Assembly: GCF_041734735.1 (NCBI RefSeq)
Contig: NC_134877.1
Coordinates: 71,915,705 to 71,979,704, forward strand
Reading direction: 5' to 3'
From: Babylonia areolata
Taxonomy: Eukaryota > Mollusca > Gastropoda > Neogastropoda > Buccinidae
Length of the DNA stretch: 64,000 bases
A program made the position numbers and the translations under genes. The number at the start of each line of letters is the position of its first letter. Position 1 is the first letter of the stretch. The notes beneath the pieces are model-generated. The model was not told where the DNA came from. It searched no databases and was given only the letters and a program-made list of their open reading frames with translations. Of the stretch, positions 22,632 through 33,235 are shown one piece after another.

Positions 22632-23910
22632 CCTGACAATATCTGCGGAAGATTACTGAAAACATGTGCTTCCCAGTTGTGTGACGTGTTCTGTAAAATT
22701 TTCATTTGGTCTCTGAAGGACTGCTCTGTCCCTAGCATCTGGAAAAAATCTACTATCTGTCCTATCCCCAAGAAAAAGAACCCAGCCGCACTAAATGATT
22801 ACCGTCCTGTTGCCCTGACTTCAACAGTGATGAAATGCTTTGATAAAATTGTTCTCCGCCATCTTCTTTCTTTCACTGAACAGCAGCTTGACTCTCTTCA
22901 GTTTGCTTATGAAGCACACAGAAGTACTGACGATGCTATCCTAACTCTCCTTCATAATGCTTTTGTTCGTATCCTTTTTGTTGACTTCCCCTCTGCTTTT
23001 AACACAATACAACCTCATCTCCTTGCCCTCAAACTGCTAGGCATGGATGTTGATCCGAAGCTTACTCTTTGGATAGTAAGTTTTCTTCTCAAGAGAACTC
23101 AGTCCGTCCGCTTTCATTCTGCCCACTCTTCTCTAAACTCTACTTCTACTGGTGCACCCCAAGGTACACTGCTGTCCCCTGTTCTGTTTACACTGTACAC
23201 AAATGACTGCAGAGGCATGGAGGAAACTCCTGTCAAAAAATATTCTGATGATTCAGCTATTGAAGATCTGTCAAACTCTGATGCTATTTATTTCAGTGAA
23301 ATTAAAAAGTTCTGTTCTTGGTGTGAGGAAAACCATCTGGATCTCAACGTATTGAAAACAAAAGAAATGTTAATAGATTTTCGGAAAGACCCCTTGCCTG
23401 TAGCTAACCTTGTTATTGATGGTCAAACAGTGGAGAGAGTCAATGAATATAGATATTTAGGGACCATCTTTGACAATAAGCTGACTTTTAACAGAAATGT
23501 TGATTCCATTCATAAGAAATGCCAATCTATAATTTTTTGTTTACAGAAGCTTAGAAATGGTGGTATAAATTCAAATATTCTTCAAAGTTATTATCGATGT
23601 TGTATCGAGTCCATGCTCAGTTTCATTTATGTGCTGGTATGGAAGTTTGGGAGTGAGGAGTAAGCACGTTTTGAACGATGTCATGAGTGTATGCAGTAAA
23701 ATTGTGGGAGTGAAACAAGCTAGTATGCAAGAGCTGTATGAAAGTTGAGTGGTTAAAAAAAAAGCAGGCAGAGAGCACCGGACGACACCCATAGTTTAGC
23801 AAAGTATTATGAGCCATTGCCATCAGGACGACGCTGCAGAACTTTTAAGCTGAAACCCAGAGCTCTGAAGACTTTTATTCCACATTCAATCCACCTTTTA
23901 AATTCTTGAG

Positions 23911-23951
<41 letters not shown>

Positions 23952-23988
23952 CGCGCACGCACGCATGATAGGTTGTACCTTGTTCTAG

Positions 23989-24036
<48 letters not shown>

Positions 24037-24604
24037 TAAATGTAGGATGAATAATGTGCAATATGCAGGATGAATGTACAATGGAATACGTCTTATGCTA
24101 ACGTCCATATTCTAAATATATTTCTGTTAATAATTACGATGTAATAATTAATTGCAATGTTTTAAAAGCGAATATGTGAAATGCTTTAATTTGAGAACAT
24201 ATGTTTATTACTCCTGTCTAATCAAGTGATCCGCGTGTCTGGGTCGGTGCGGGTGCGTGCTGATTATCTGGTTGTGGTTTTCCGCAATTCATTTTTATTC
24301 TTATCTGTCTATTATAATCAATGTGCAATATAATATAGTAGGCTATGCTTATAATTATATTCAAAATAATGTTTCTTAATTCTTTCTGCTTTTACATTAA
24401 GAATACTAGTTATTACCTGCAGTGTGTGGATGTATGTATGAAACGGTGTATGTGATATTTTTTTACATTTGTGTCTTCGTAATATTCGTAAAAGCTGTTG
24501 TTGACTTTTACAGTTATGGTCCCCATGTTGTTTATTTGTCTATGTTGTGATAATGCACCTGACCAAATTTCTCCAGTTGGAGATAATAAAGTTATTCTTA
24601 TTCT
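22632..24604 (+). mobile_element. CR1/L2/Rex1-like LINE inserted in minisatellite
   Basis: A 5'-truncated LINE between two parts of the same 62-bp array. It contains a reverse transcriptase frame, a degenerate C-terminus, two (GT)n tracts (23,912-24,032) and AT-rich 3' sequence, and ends GATAATAAAGTTATTCTTATTCTTA, a short-repeat tail typical of CR1/L2-type elements. No target duplication can be defined because the flanks are themselves repetitive. Confidence 0.85.
22677..23663 (+). pseudogene. CR1/L2/Rex1-like reverse transcriptase, broken
   Basis: 328 codons covering the RT fingers and palm: STICPIPKKKNPAALNDYRP, ALTSTVMKCFDKIV, FVDFPSAFNTIQPH (first catalytic Asp), STGAPQGTLLSPVLFTLYTN and KYSDDSAIED (catalytic SDD motif). 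The endonuclease is absent. After 23,663 the remaining family motifs (SKIVGVKQASMQELYES, then EPLPSGRRCRTFKLKPR) continue across stops and frameshifts to about 23,908. Not functional. Confidence 0.85.
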
Positions 24605-24952
24605 TATGACTGCAGTTTGGGGCCATGTGAATTCTCTCTGAGAGAGAGCCAAGTGTATGCCTGATATGACTGCAGTTTCACCACCTGAGAACTCCCCAGA
24701 TATCTCGGCATTGGCAGTCAACTATCATCCTCTACAGCAAGTGATTCAGAGACACCAAATATATCACAGCTTATTGGTGATCTCCATCATAGCAGTGAAA
24801 CATCACAATAATGACATCCAATTATAGCTTATTGGTGATCTCCATCATAGCAGTGAAACGTCACAATAATGACATCCAATTATAGCTTATTGGTGATCTC
24901 CATCATAGCAGTGAAACGTCACAATAATGATATCCAATTATAGCTTATTTGT
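24605..24952. repeat. Array remnant, unique spacer and start of the 60-bp array
   Basis: 24,605-24,680 is one and a half more units of the 62-bp array after the LINE. 24,680-24,740 is unique. From about 24,745 begins a 60-bp unit array (CATCATAGCAGTGAAACGTC, ACAATAATGACATCCAATTA, TAGCTTATTGGTGATCTC) that is split by the RTE-like LINE. Confidence 0.9.
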
Positions 24953-25089
24953 GTCAGGTCAGGTCATTAGATCTGCTACTGGTAACCTGTAATCCAGTAC
25001 AACCTGTTCAGGGTCGGGTTGCCGACAACTAAACCGGCACTTCCACCGCTCCCTTCTGGGACTGGTGAGGCGGGTGGCTAGACACCCTT

Positions 25090-25479
25090 ATGGAGATCCA
25101 TAAAAGGGCGTCGGCTCAGGAGAGCCACCGACGGCCATCTAGCTCCACTGTGCTGTGTGCATGCCACACGCAGTTGGCCCCCGGGGTGTGTCTACCCATG
25201 TATGCGAAGTCTGGATCCGGCAGAATCTGCGGAAGAAACCTATCAGTTCAACGGAGAGGAAGGCGGTTACAGCAACGCACTGTGGAGTGCAGAGAGCAAG
25301 ATGAGACACCGAAAGGATATCTTGGTCATCCACTGCATCCGTGCTCATCCTCCAGTCGTCTCGACTTAGTCTTGCCACTGGAAATTGGTGGACCCGGACG
25401 AGAGAGTGAGGTCGACTTTGCGCAACTCCTCTTCACTTTAAACAAACTCGTCGCGCAAGTCATCAGTCATCCAAAATGA
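25090..25479 (+). CDS. Possible leader ORF of RTE-like LINE copy 2
   Basis: 129 codons, matching the leader frame of copy 1 almost residue for residue apart from its start. Retention in two copies is weak evidence of coding because the copies are young. No domain recognised. Confidence 0.3.
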   Translation: MEIHKRASAQESHRRPSSSTVLCACHTQLAPGVCLPMYAKSGSGRICGRNLSVQRRGRRLQQRTVECREQDETPKGYLGHPLHPCSSSSRLDLVLPLEIGGPGRESEVDFAQLLFTLNKLVAQVISHPK

Positions 25480-25675
25480 CCTTTCATCCTTCATCATTTC
25501 ATCACCCCCAAGTCCTGTGGCGACAGGCGAGCGACGAAACGACAGGTGTGGGTACACTGGCAGTCGCAGCCGCAGACCTGCACGCAGGCGGCTCAGGCCA
25601 TAGGGTCGTTCTTCGTCGACAAGAGCAGCGATGGAGCTCGGCAGCCGTCTGAGCGTCTGAGCAGCCCTCTTAGGA

Positions 25676-28600
25676 ATGCACTGCTCACCTCCCTGGCATG
25701 AGGAAGGGGCTAGAAAAGTTGCCCTAAAAATTGCCTGCTCCATATCACCCTGGCCAGCATACCGCGGCTGGCGGGGACCCTACATCAGCGGTCGAAACAA
25801 AGAGAAAGAAAAGAAAAAAACAAGGATCGTTCCTCTCACCATTGGTGCTTGGAACATAAGGACTCTCCTGGACAGAGGTAACGCGGACAGACCCCAAAGG
25901 AGAACAGCACTAGTTGCATCCGAACTCGCCAGATACAACATCGACATCGCAGCCTTGAGTGAGACTCGGCTTGCAGGCGAAGGCGAGCTCTGTGAACGGG
26001 GATCTGGTTACACCTTCTTCAGGAGTGGACGAGGAAGCGAAGAGCGACGTGAGGCTGGCATTGGTTTTGCAGTAAAAACAGCACTTGTCAGCAAGCTAGC
26101 TGGAATCCCAAAGGGAGTCAACGATAGGCTTATGACCATGAAACTCCCACTGGCATCTGGCCAGAAGCACCTCACCATTGTCAGTGCCTACGCCCCAACC
26201 ATGACCAACCTGGATGAAGTGAAGGCGAAGTTCTACGAGGACCTTCACTCTGTCATTGCTGCCATCCCTAAAGCAGACAAGCTCATCATTCTTGGGGACT
26301 TCAATGCTAGAGTTGGCTCTGACTACATCTCCTGGGATGGAGAGATTGGAAAGCACGGTGTGGGCCACTGCAACCCAAATGGATTGCTTTTGCTTCAGAC
26401 CTGTGCAGAGCATGAACTGCTGATAACCAACACAGTTTTCTGCCTCCCTACCCGTAACAGGACGTCATGGATGCACCCTCGCTCAAAGCATTTGCATCTC
26501 ATCGATTATGTCATCGTCAGGAAAAGGGATAGGCAAGATGTACGTGTAACAAAGACCATGTGCGGCGCCGAGTGTTGGACAGACCATCGCCTTGTAGTCT
26601 CGAAGCTGAATATTCGAATCCAGCCCAAGAGACGCCCCCAAGGCCAGAAGGCTCCAAAACGGCTCAACATCGCTAAGCTGAAAAGCATCACCATCAAACA
26701 GTCCTTTGTGGAGCTGCTGGAAGATCGTCTGGAATCCGCCTCTCTGGACAACCAGAATGTGGAGTCTGACTGGAGGACCCTGCGTGAGCTGATCTATAGT
26801 ACAGCTTCAGAGACCCTGGGACCCATGACCAGAAAGCACAAAGACTGGTTTGATGAAAACTGTGATGAAATCAAGCAGCTTCTGGATGAGAAACGCCGTC
26901 TGCATCAAGCCCACCTGAGCAACCCAAAGTCCACATCAAAAAAGGATGCATACAATGACATCCGCAGGACTGTTCAGCAAAAGTTACGCCAGATGCAGGA
27001 TAAGTGGCTGAGTGACAAAGCTGATGAGATCCAGGGATATGCTGACAGGCACGATATGAAGAGGTTCTATGATGCCTTAAAAGAAGTCTACGGCCCCACA
27101 TCCTCAGGATCATCCCCCCTCCTCAGTGCAGATGGGAATACCTTGATCACCGAGAAGGAGAACATTCTCGAACGATGGGCTGAGCACTTCAACAGTGTCT
27201 TAAATCGCCCTTCCTCCATAAATGATGAAGCCATAGACCGTCTCCCACAAGTCCCCACCAACGAAGCACTGGACGATCCGCCAACACTTCTTGAGACCCA
27301 GAAAGCAATCCGTCTGCTATCCAGTGGCAAAGCACCTGGCTCAGACTCCATACCAGAGGAAGTCTACAAGGATGGAGGCACTGTGCTGACTGAGAAGCTT
27401 CATCAGCTGTACTCACTCATGTGGAAAGAAGAGATGATCCCCCAGGATTTCAAAGATGCATCTATCATTCACTTGTACAAGCGAAAGGGGAACCGGCAAG
27501 CCTGTGATAACCATCGGGGCATTTCCTTGCTCTCCATCGCAGGCAAGATACTTGCCAGGATCCTACTTAACCGCCTCACAGCACACCTTGACCAAGGTCA
27601 TTTGCCTGAGAGCCAATGTGGATTCCGGAAAGAGCGCGGAACCACTGACATGGTGTTTGCTGCAAGGCAGCTGCAAGAGAAATGTCAGGAGCAAAATGCT
27701 GATCTGTTCTCCACCTATGTCGACCTCACTAAGGCCTTCGACACCGTGAGTAGAGAGGGACTGTGGAAGATCATGGCCAAGTACGGATGCCCTCGGAAAT
27801 TTATTTCCTTGGTCAGCCAATTCCATGAAGGCATGCAGGCTCGAGTCCAGGACAATGGTGAAACATCTGCTCCTTTTGCTGTCACAAATGGTGTCAAGCA
27901 AGGCTGCGTCCTGGCTCCAACGCTGTTCAGCCTCATGTTCTCTGCAATGCTTACTGATGCCTTCAGAGATGGCGATGTTGGAATCGGCCTAAAGTACCGA
28001 ACAGATGGCAAGCTGTTTAACCTCAGAAGGTTTCAAGCAAAAACGAAGGTCATGACAGACATCATCAGAGACTTTTTGTTTGCTGATGATTGTGCCCTCA
28101 ACGCTGGATCTGAAGCTGACATGCAACTCAGCGTTGACAAGTTTGCCACTGCCAGCAGGAACTTCGGCCTTACCATCAGCACGAGGAAAACTGAAGTTCT
28201 CCATCAGCCAGCCCCAGGGAAACCCTACGTTGAGCCCAACATCACAGTCAACGGTCAGAGACTCAGTGCGGTGGAGCGGTTCACATACCTTGGCAGCACA
28301 CTGTCACGAAATGCGACAATCGACGATGAAGTGAACGTCAGGATTGCAAGAGCAAGCGCAGCTTTTGGTAGACTCAATGCAAATGTCTGGAACAGAAGAG
28401 GCATTAGTCTTGAGACCAAGCTAAAGGTCTACAGAGCAGTAGTTCTCCCCACACTACTGTACGCCTGCGAAACTTGGACAGTGTACCAACGACATGCCAA
28501 GAAGCTGAACCACTTCCACACAACATGCCTCAGGAAGCTACTGAACATCAAGTGGCAAGACAAGACCCCAGACACAGAGGTGCTCGCAAAAGCCACCCTT

Positions 28601-29026
28601 CCCAGCATCTTCACCATCCTGATGCAGTCCCAGCTTCGCTGGGCTGGACACGTGGCGCGCATGCCAGACCATCGGCTGCCCAAAAGGCTCTTCTATGGCG
28701 AGCTGCAACAAGGGAAGAGATCACACGGAGGTCAGAAGAAGCGCTTCAGAGATACTCTGAAAGTCTCTCTGAAAGCGTTTGATATCAACCCTGACTCCTG
28801 GGAGGAATCTGCAGTGGACCGTGACAAATGGCGCACTGCTGTGCACAAAGGCGCCAGGTTGTGCGAGGCCAACAGGACTGCTGCAGCTGTTGAGAAGAGG
28901 CAGGCCAGAAAGTCACGGGCAAACAAGCTCCCTGACAATGATATGCCTGTCTTTGTCTGCCCCAACTGTCAGCGAACATTTCGTGCGCAGATTGGACTAT
29001 TCAGCCATCTGCGCACTCACAGATAG
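25676..29026 (+). CDS. RTE-like LINE endonuclease-reverse transcriptase-C2H2 finger protein
   Basis: 1,116 codons, uninterrupted. Residues ~45-320 form an APE-like endonuclease: GAWNIRTLL (Asn), ALSETRLAGEG (Glu), IILGDFNARVGSD (Asp, Asn), SWMHPRSKHLHLIDYVIV and CWTDHRLVVSKL (Asp-His). Residues ~590-900 form the RT: CDNHRGISLLSIAGKILARI, VDLTKAFDTVSREGLW, NGVKQGCVLAPTLFSLMF and the catalytic FLFADDCAL. Then come a thumb region, LRWAGHVARMPDHRLPKRLF, and a C-terminal C2H2 finger with C-x2-C-x12-H-x3-H spacing. The WxGHVxRM segment and EN motifs suggest the RTE group. The start Met is uncertain because leader indels differ between copies. All catalytic residues seen are intact, so it may be autonomous. 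Confidence 0.92.
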   Translation: MHCSPPWHEEGARKVALKIACSISPWPAYRGWRGPYISGRNKEKEKKKTRIVPLTIGAWNIRTLLDRGNADRPQRRTALVASELARYNIDIAALSETRLAGEGELCERGSGYTFFRSGRGSEERREAGIGFAVKTALVSKLAGIPKGVNDRLMTMKLPLASGQKHLTIVSAYAPTMTNLDEVKAKFYEDLHSVIAAIPKADKLIILGDFNARVGSDYISWDGEIGKHGVGHCNPNGLLLLQTCAEHELLITNTVFCLPTRNRTSWMHPRSKHLHLIDYVIVRKRDRQDVRVTKTMCGAECWTDHRLVVSKLNIRIQPKRRPQGQKAPKRLNIAKLKSITIKQSFVELLEDRLESASLDNQNVESDWRTLRELIYSTASETLGPMTRKHKDWFDENCDEIKQLLDEKRRLHQAHLSNPKSTSKKDAYNDIRRTVQQKLRQMQDKWLSDKADEIQGYADRHDMKRFYDALKEVYGPTSSGSSPLLSADGNTLITEKENILERWAEHFNSVLNRPSSINDEAIDRLPQVPTNEALDDPPTLLETQKAIRLLSSGKAPGSDSIPEEVYKDGGTVLTEKLHQLYSLMWKEEMIPQDFKDASIIHLYKRKGNRQACDNHRGISLLSIAGKILARILLNRLTAHLDQGHLPESQCGFRKERGTTDMVFAARQLQEKCQEQNADLFSTYVDLTKAFDTVSREGLWKIMAKYGCPRKFISLVSQFHEGMQARVQDNGETSAPFAVTNGVKQGCVLAPTLFSLMFSAMLTDAFRDGDVGIGLKYRTDGKLFNLRRFQAKTKVMTDIIRDFLFADDCALNAGSEADMQLSVDKFATASRNFGLTISTRKTEVLHQPAPGKPYVEPNITVNGQRLSAVERFTYLGSTLSRNATIDDEVNVRIARASAAFGRLNANVWNRRGISLETKLKVYRAVVLPTLLYACETWTVYQRHAKKLNHFHTTCLRKLLNIKWQDKTPDTEVLAKATLPSIFTILMQSQLRWAGHVARMPDHRLPKRLFYGELQQGKRSHGGQKKRFRDTLKVSLKAFDINPDSWEESAVDRDKWRTAVHKGARLCEANRTAAAVEKRQARKSRANKLPDNDMPVFVCPNCQRTFRAQIGLFSHLRTHR

Positions 29027-29112
29027 ATTCATGAGCATCCTTCCCCCCACCCCACCACCACCCTCCCCCATCTGGATGACAACGATGGTCATCATCGATC
29101 TCGATGGACATA

Positions 29113-29445
29113 CCATCATAGCAGTGAAACATCACAATAATGACATCCAATTATAGCTTATTGGTGATCTCCATCATAGCAGTGAATCATCACAATAATG
29201 ACATCCAATTATAGCTTATTGATGATCACCATCATAGCAGTGAAACGTCACAATAATGACATCCAATTATAGCTTATTGGTGATCACCATCATAGCAGGG
29301 AAACACCACAATAATGACATCCAATTATAGCTTATTGGTGATCACCATCATAGCAGTGAAACGTCACAATAATGACATCCAATTATAGCTTATTGGTGAT
29401 CTCCATCATAGCAGTGAAACGTCACAATAATGACATCCATGTCAG
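29113..29445. repeat. 60-bp minisatellite of intron 5, block 2
   Basis: About 5.5 units of the CATCATAGCAGTGAAACGTC / CATCCAATTATAGCTTATTG array resuming after the LINE. Copies on each side of the LINE are equally similar, so the array predates the insertion. Confidence 0.95.
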
Positions 29446-29835
29446 TGTCAGCAGATTCATGGGGGGGGCTGTTGTTTGAGGGGTGTGGTGGCGGTCTCCA
29501 CTCTGGGAGGGATGCTCACCCAGTCTGGCTCCGTGACTAAGCCATTATTGTCGTTAGTAGGGGGGCTTAGTAGGTGGTGTCCTAAGTACATTAAAACAGA
29601 ACAGGCACCACTGAACACCACCGAAGTGACTCAGCAGCAGTGCAGTGTTTCCTCTGGTGTGTGGCCTCCTGGCAACCTAACATCGATGGTTCCCAGTGGA
29701 CTGCCGACGCTGGAACTGCGATGGACGAACCCGGGTGTGGCCGTGTATGGGGGAATCTAAATGAGCGGCGTGGGAGTAATGCCACTGAAACGGTGCAGAT
29801 GTTGGGGCAGCAAAACAAAAAAAAAACAAAAAAGA
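29446..29835 (+). mobile_element. SINE-like dispersed element with A-rich tail
   Basis: About 390 bp of non-array sequence (CAGATTCATGGGGGGGGCTG, CTCACCCAGTCTGGCTCCGT, GGTGTGTGGCCTCCTGGCAA, GAGCGGCGTGGGAGTAATGC) ending in an A-rich CAAAACAAAAAAAAAACAAA tail and flanked by the same 60-bp array. The array words GACATCCA and GACTTCCA on the two sides may be a short target duplication. From memory such blocks are common dispersed repeats in gastropods; no pol III boxes were confirmed. Confidence 0.6.
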
Positions 29836-30465
29836 CTTCCAATTACAGCTTATTGGTGATCTCCATCATAGCAGTGAAACGTCACAATAATGACTTCCAA
29901 TTACAACTTATTGGTGATCATCATAGCAGTGAAACGTCACAATAATGACTTCCAATTATAGCTTTTTGGTGATCTCCATCATAGCAGTGAAACGTCACAA
30001 TAATGACTTCTAATTATAGCTTACTGGTGATCTCCATCATAGCAGTGAAACATCACAATAATGACATCCAATTATAGCTTTTTGGTGATCTCCATCATAG
30101 CAGTGAAACGTCATAATAATGACATCCAATTATAGCTTTTTGGTGATCTCCATCATAGCAGGGAAACATCACAACAATGACATCAAATTATAGTTTATTG
30201 GTGATCTCCATCATAGCAGTAAAATGTCACAATAATGACATCCAATTATAGCTTATTGGTGATCTCCATCATAGCAGTGAAATGTCACAATAATGACATC
30301 CAATTATAGCTTATTGGTGATCTCCATCACAGCAGTGAAGCATCACAATAATGACATCCAATTATAGCTCATTGGTGATCTCCATCATAGCCGTAAAATG
30401 TGACAATAATGACATCCAATTATAACTTGTTGGTGATCTCCATCATAGCAGGGAAATGTCACAAT
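29836..30465. repeat. 60-bp minisatellite of intron 5, block 3
   Basis: About 10.5 more units of the same array, with substitutions such as GCTTTTTGG and AGTAAAATG. No relation to a splice junction is evident. Confidence 0.95.
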
Positions 30466-30789
30466 TCAGACTTCATAAAGCAGCCCACAAAGAATAAAGT
30501 AAAGAATAGGAAGAATATATGCCATCAAAATATTTAACAAATAGTGATAGGTGGTAACTGTCACCATTCACAAGGTACACAACTTCAAGTCAGTGCTGCT
30601 TACACTTCCAATTCAGCTAGGACACAGGTAAATAAAAGGTACATTGGAACAAACCTAGACACTTCCTCATAAAGGAAGTGCCAGTCCTGTCCTTATAATG
30701 ATCATTTTACATGTGCACACAACAGCAACAACAGCAGAAATGTGCATACACAAAGTAGCTTTTATTCAAGACTGGCATAGCCTCTTTAA
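30466..30789. repeat. Segmental duplicate A
   Basis: 30,590-30,789 (GGTACACAACTTCAAGTCAG through CTTTTATTCAAGACTGGCAT) is a diverged copy of 32,868-33,090, with a third partial copy at 33,127-33,232. A single unit of the 31.6-32.9 kb array (GATAGGTGGTAACTGTC) precedes it, so array and flank were duplicated together. Confidence 0.8.
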
Positions 30790-31442
30790 TTCACTCCAGA
30801 CAATGCAACGCTATAGAGTTCCTGACGTAAGGTAGCATTCTGGACGACAGAACGCTACAGCGGTTTCTAAAATTAAAAATTTTTCCACGATTTCCTCATG
30901 GGGTAGCATAAAAATTGCAGCTACACCGGGCACTGCGAACGTGTCAAGGTTCAAATGGAAGGTTTCTTCATGAGGCTCTGTATCTATACACTCGCTGGCC
31001 AGGCGTTGTCCTTGGTACCCCACATGACAAGCTAATCTGCATATGTATCGAAAATAATGTCGCATGAGATACAAGTGGAAATCTTTTAAGCAAACTAGAT
31101 CACGACAGCAGCTTTTTACTGCTGCTGAAGTGATTGAAATGCTTCAAACTGAAGGTTTCATTATCGACAAAGATGATGAAGACATTGAATAAAGTATCTG
31201 CAGTGAAGAAAGCTACCAGTAAGAAGATACTGACAGTGACTCAGCTTCTGAGGGCTGTGAAGAGAGGGAGGGGGGTGGGCATACACATGACGTGAGGAGA
31301 GGTGTCAGTGGATCAAGTACAGGGAGTTTCATTCAGTTACTTTGTGTTTTGTATTTTTTGATTGTTTTCCTAACCCTAACAAATGGGTTGTCTGCAGGGG
31401 AAAGCATGGGAGAAAACTATTTCAGTATTTGTCTGGAGTGAG
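30790..31442 (+). mobile_element. piggyBac-like element, short and degenerate
   Basis: 653 bp bounded by inverted ends TTCACTCCAGACAA (left) and its complement TTGTCTGGAGTGAG (right), preceded by TTAA at 30,786-30,789 and followed by TTAC at 31,443-31,446. The paralogous segment near 33,080 runs straight from CATAGCCTCC to ATCCTGAACAAGCCACA, an apparent empty site. TTAA target plus short inverted ends point to the piggyBac superfamily. The interior holds only a short N-terminal-like frame at 31,064-31,192 (with TAAEVIEMLQTEGFI) followed in frame by an acidic Ser/Asp/Glu run with stops. Non-autonomous. Confidence 0.6.
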
Positions 31443-31560
31443 TTACTCCTGAACAAGCCACAAAGAACAACGGACAATACAGAAAAAACACGGTTACCTC
31501 GGTGGTTTTTCGACTAATTAATCAGCAGTGAGGCCGGGAGATCAAATGACTAACAAACAG
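31443..31560. other. Unique spacer after piggyBac-like element
   Basis: Contains CCTGAACAAGCCACAAAGAA, which also occurs near 33,095 in the paralogous segment. Nothing else was recognised. Confidence 0.4.
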
Positions 31561-32867
31561 TAATAGGTGGTAACTGTCTCCATTCACAGTAACTGTCTCC
31601 ATTCACAGTAACTGTCTACATTCACAAGGCAATAGTAATAGGTGGTGACTGTCTCCATTCACAAGGTAACAGTAATAGGTGGTAACTGTCTCCATTCACA
31701 GTAACTGTCTCCATTCACAGTAACTGTCTACATTCACAAGGCAATAGTGATAGGTGGTAACTGTCTCCATTCACAAGGTAACAGTAATAGGTGGTAACTG
31801 TCTCCATTCACAGTAACTGTCTCCATTCACAGTAACTGTCTCCATTCACAAGGCAATAGTAATAGGTGGTAACTGTCTCCATTCACAAGGCAATAGTAAT
31901 AGGTGGTAACTGTCTCCATTCACAGTAACTGTCTCCATTCACAAGGCAATAGTAATAGGTGGTAACTGTCTCCATTCACAAGGCAATAGTAATAGGTGGT
32001 AACTGTTTCCATTCACAAGGTAATAGTAATAGGTGGTAACTGTCTCCATTCACAAGGTAATAGTAATAGGTGGTAACTGTCTCCATTCACAAGGTGATAG
32101 TAACAGGTGGTATCCGTCTCCATTCACAAAGTGATAGTAATAGGTGGTAACTGTCTCCATTCACAAGGTAACAGTAATAGGTGGTAACAGTCTCCATTCA
32201 CAGTAACTGTCTCCATTCACAAGGTAACAGTAATAGGTGGCAACTGTCTCCATTCACAAGGCAATAGTAATAGGTGGTAACTGTCTCCATTCACAGTAAC
32301 TGTCTCCATTCACAAGGTAACAGTAATAGGTGGTGACTGTCTCCATTCACAATGTAATAGTAATAGGTGGTAACTGTCTCCATTCACAGTAACTGTCTCC
32401 ATTCACAGTAACTGAATCCATTCACAAGGTAATAGTAATAGGTGGTGACTGTCTCCATTCACAAGGTAACAGTAATAGGTGGTAACTGTCTCCATTCACA
32501 AGGTAATAGTAATAGGTGGTAACTGTCTCCATTCACAAGGTAATAGTAATAGGTGGTAACTGTCTCCATTCACAAGGTAATAGTAATAGGTGGTAACTGT
32601 CTCCATTCACAAGGTAATAGTAATAGGTGGCAACTGTCTCCATTCACAAGGTAATAGTAATAGGTGGTAACTGTCTCCATTCACAGTAACTGTCTCCATT
32701 CACAGTAACTGTCTCCATTCACAAGGCAATAGTAATAGGTGGTAACTGTCTCCATTCACAAGGTAATAGTGATTGGTGGTAACTGTCTCCATTCACAAGG
32801 TAACAGTGATAGGTGGTAACTGTCTCCATTCACAAGGTAATAGTAATAGGTGGTAACTGTCTCCATT
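31561..32867. repeat. ~37-bp minisatellite of intron 5 with sub-repeats
   Basis: Basic unit GTAATAGTAATAGGTGGTAA followed by CTGTCTCCATTCACAAG, with a frequent 19-bp internal subunit (CAGTAACTGTCTCCATTCA) repeated one to three times. About 35 units. No exon-like content is visible. Confidence 0.95.
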
Positions 32868-33235
32868 CACAAGGTACACAACTTCAAGTCAATGCTACAT
32901 TTGCTAACGATTCAGCTAGCACACAGGTAAATAAAAGGTACATTGGAACAAACCCAGACACTTCCTCAAAAAGGTTGTGCCGGGCCTGTCCTTATACCGA
33001 TCATTTGACATGTGCACAAAGCAGCAATGACAGAAGAAATGTGCAAACACAAATTAGCTTTTATTCAAGACTGGCATAGCCTCCATAATCCTGAACAAGC
33101 CACACAGAACAACGGGCAATATAGAACATTCACAAGGTACACAACATCAAGTCAATGCTGCTAATGCTACCGATTCAGCTAGCACACAGGTAAGTAAAAG
33201 GTACATTGGAACAAACCCAGACACTTCCTTAATGT
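32868..33235. repeat. Segmental duplicates B and C
   Basis: 32,868-33,090 and 33,127-33,232 repeat the 30,590-30,789 segment. Copy B carries the uninterrupted version of the piggyBac-like insertion site. No gene is seen. Confidence 0.8.

Larger units (their letters stand above)
24953..29112 (+). mobile_element. RTE-like LINE copy 2, apparently complete
   Basis: Begins TGTCAGGTCAGGTCATTAG and ends near GATCTCGATGGACATAC, inside a 60-bp array that continues on the other side with about ten bases missing and no clear target duplication. It has a ~0.7 kb leader, a single uninterrupted 1,116-codon frame and a C-rich 3' end. Its likeness to copies 1 and 3 indicates a young family. Confidence 0.92.

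Noticed and set aside
21318-22771. Three parallel minus-strand frames of 422-477 codons
   Set aside because: The same 62-bp repeat read in three frames; a real gene would favour one frame.
30811-31074. 87-codon minus-strand frame inside the piggyBac-like element
   Set aside because: No transposase motif recognised; the opposite strand carries a more plausible transposase N-terminal piece.
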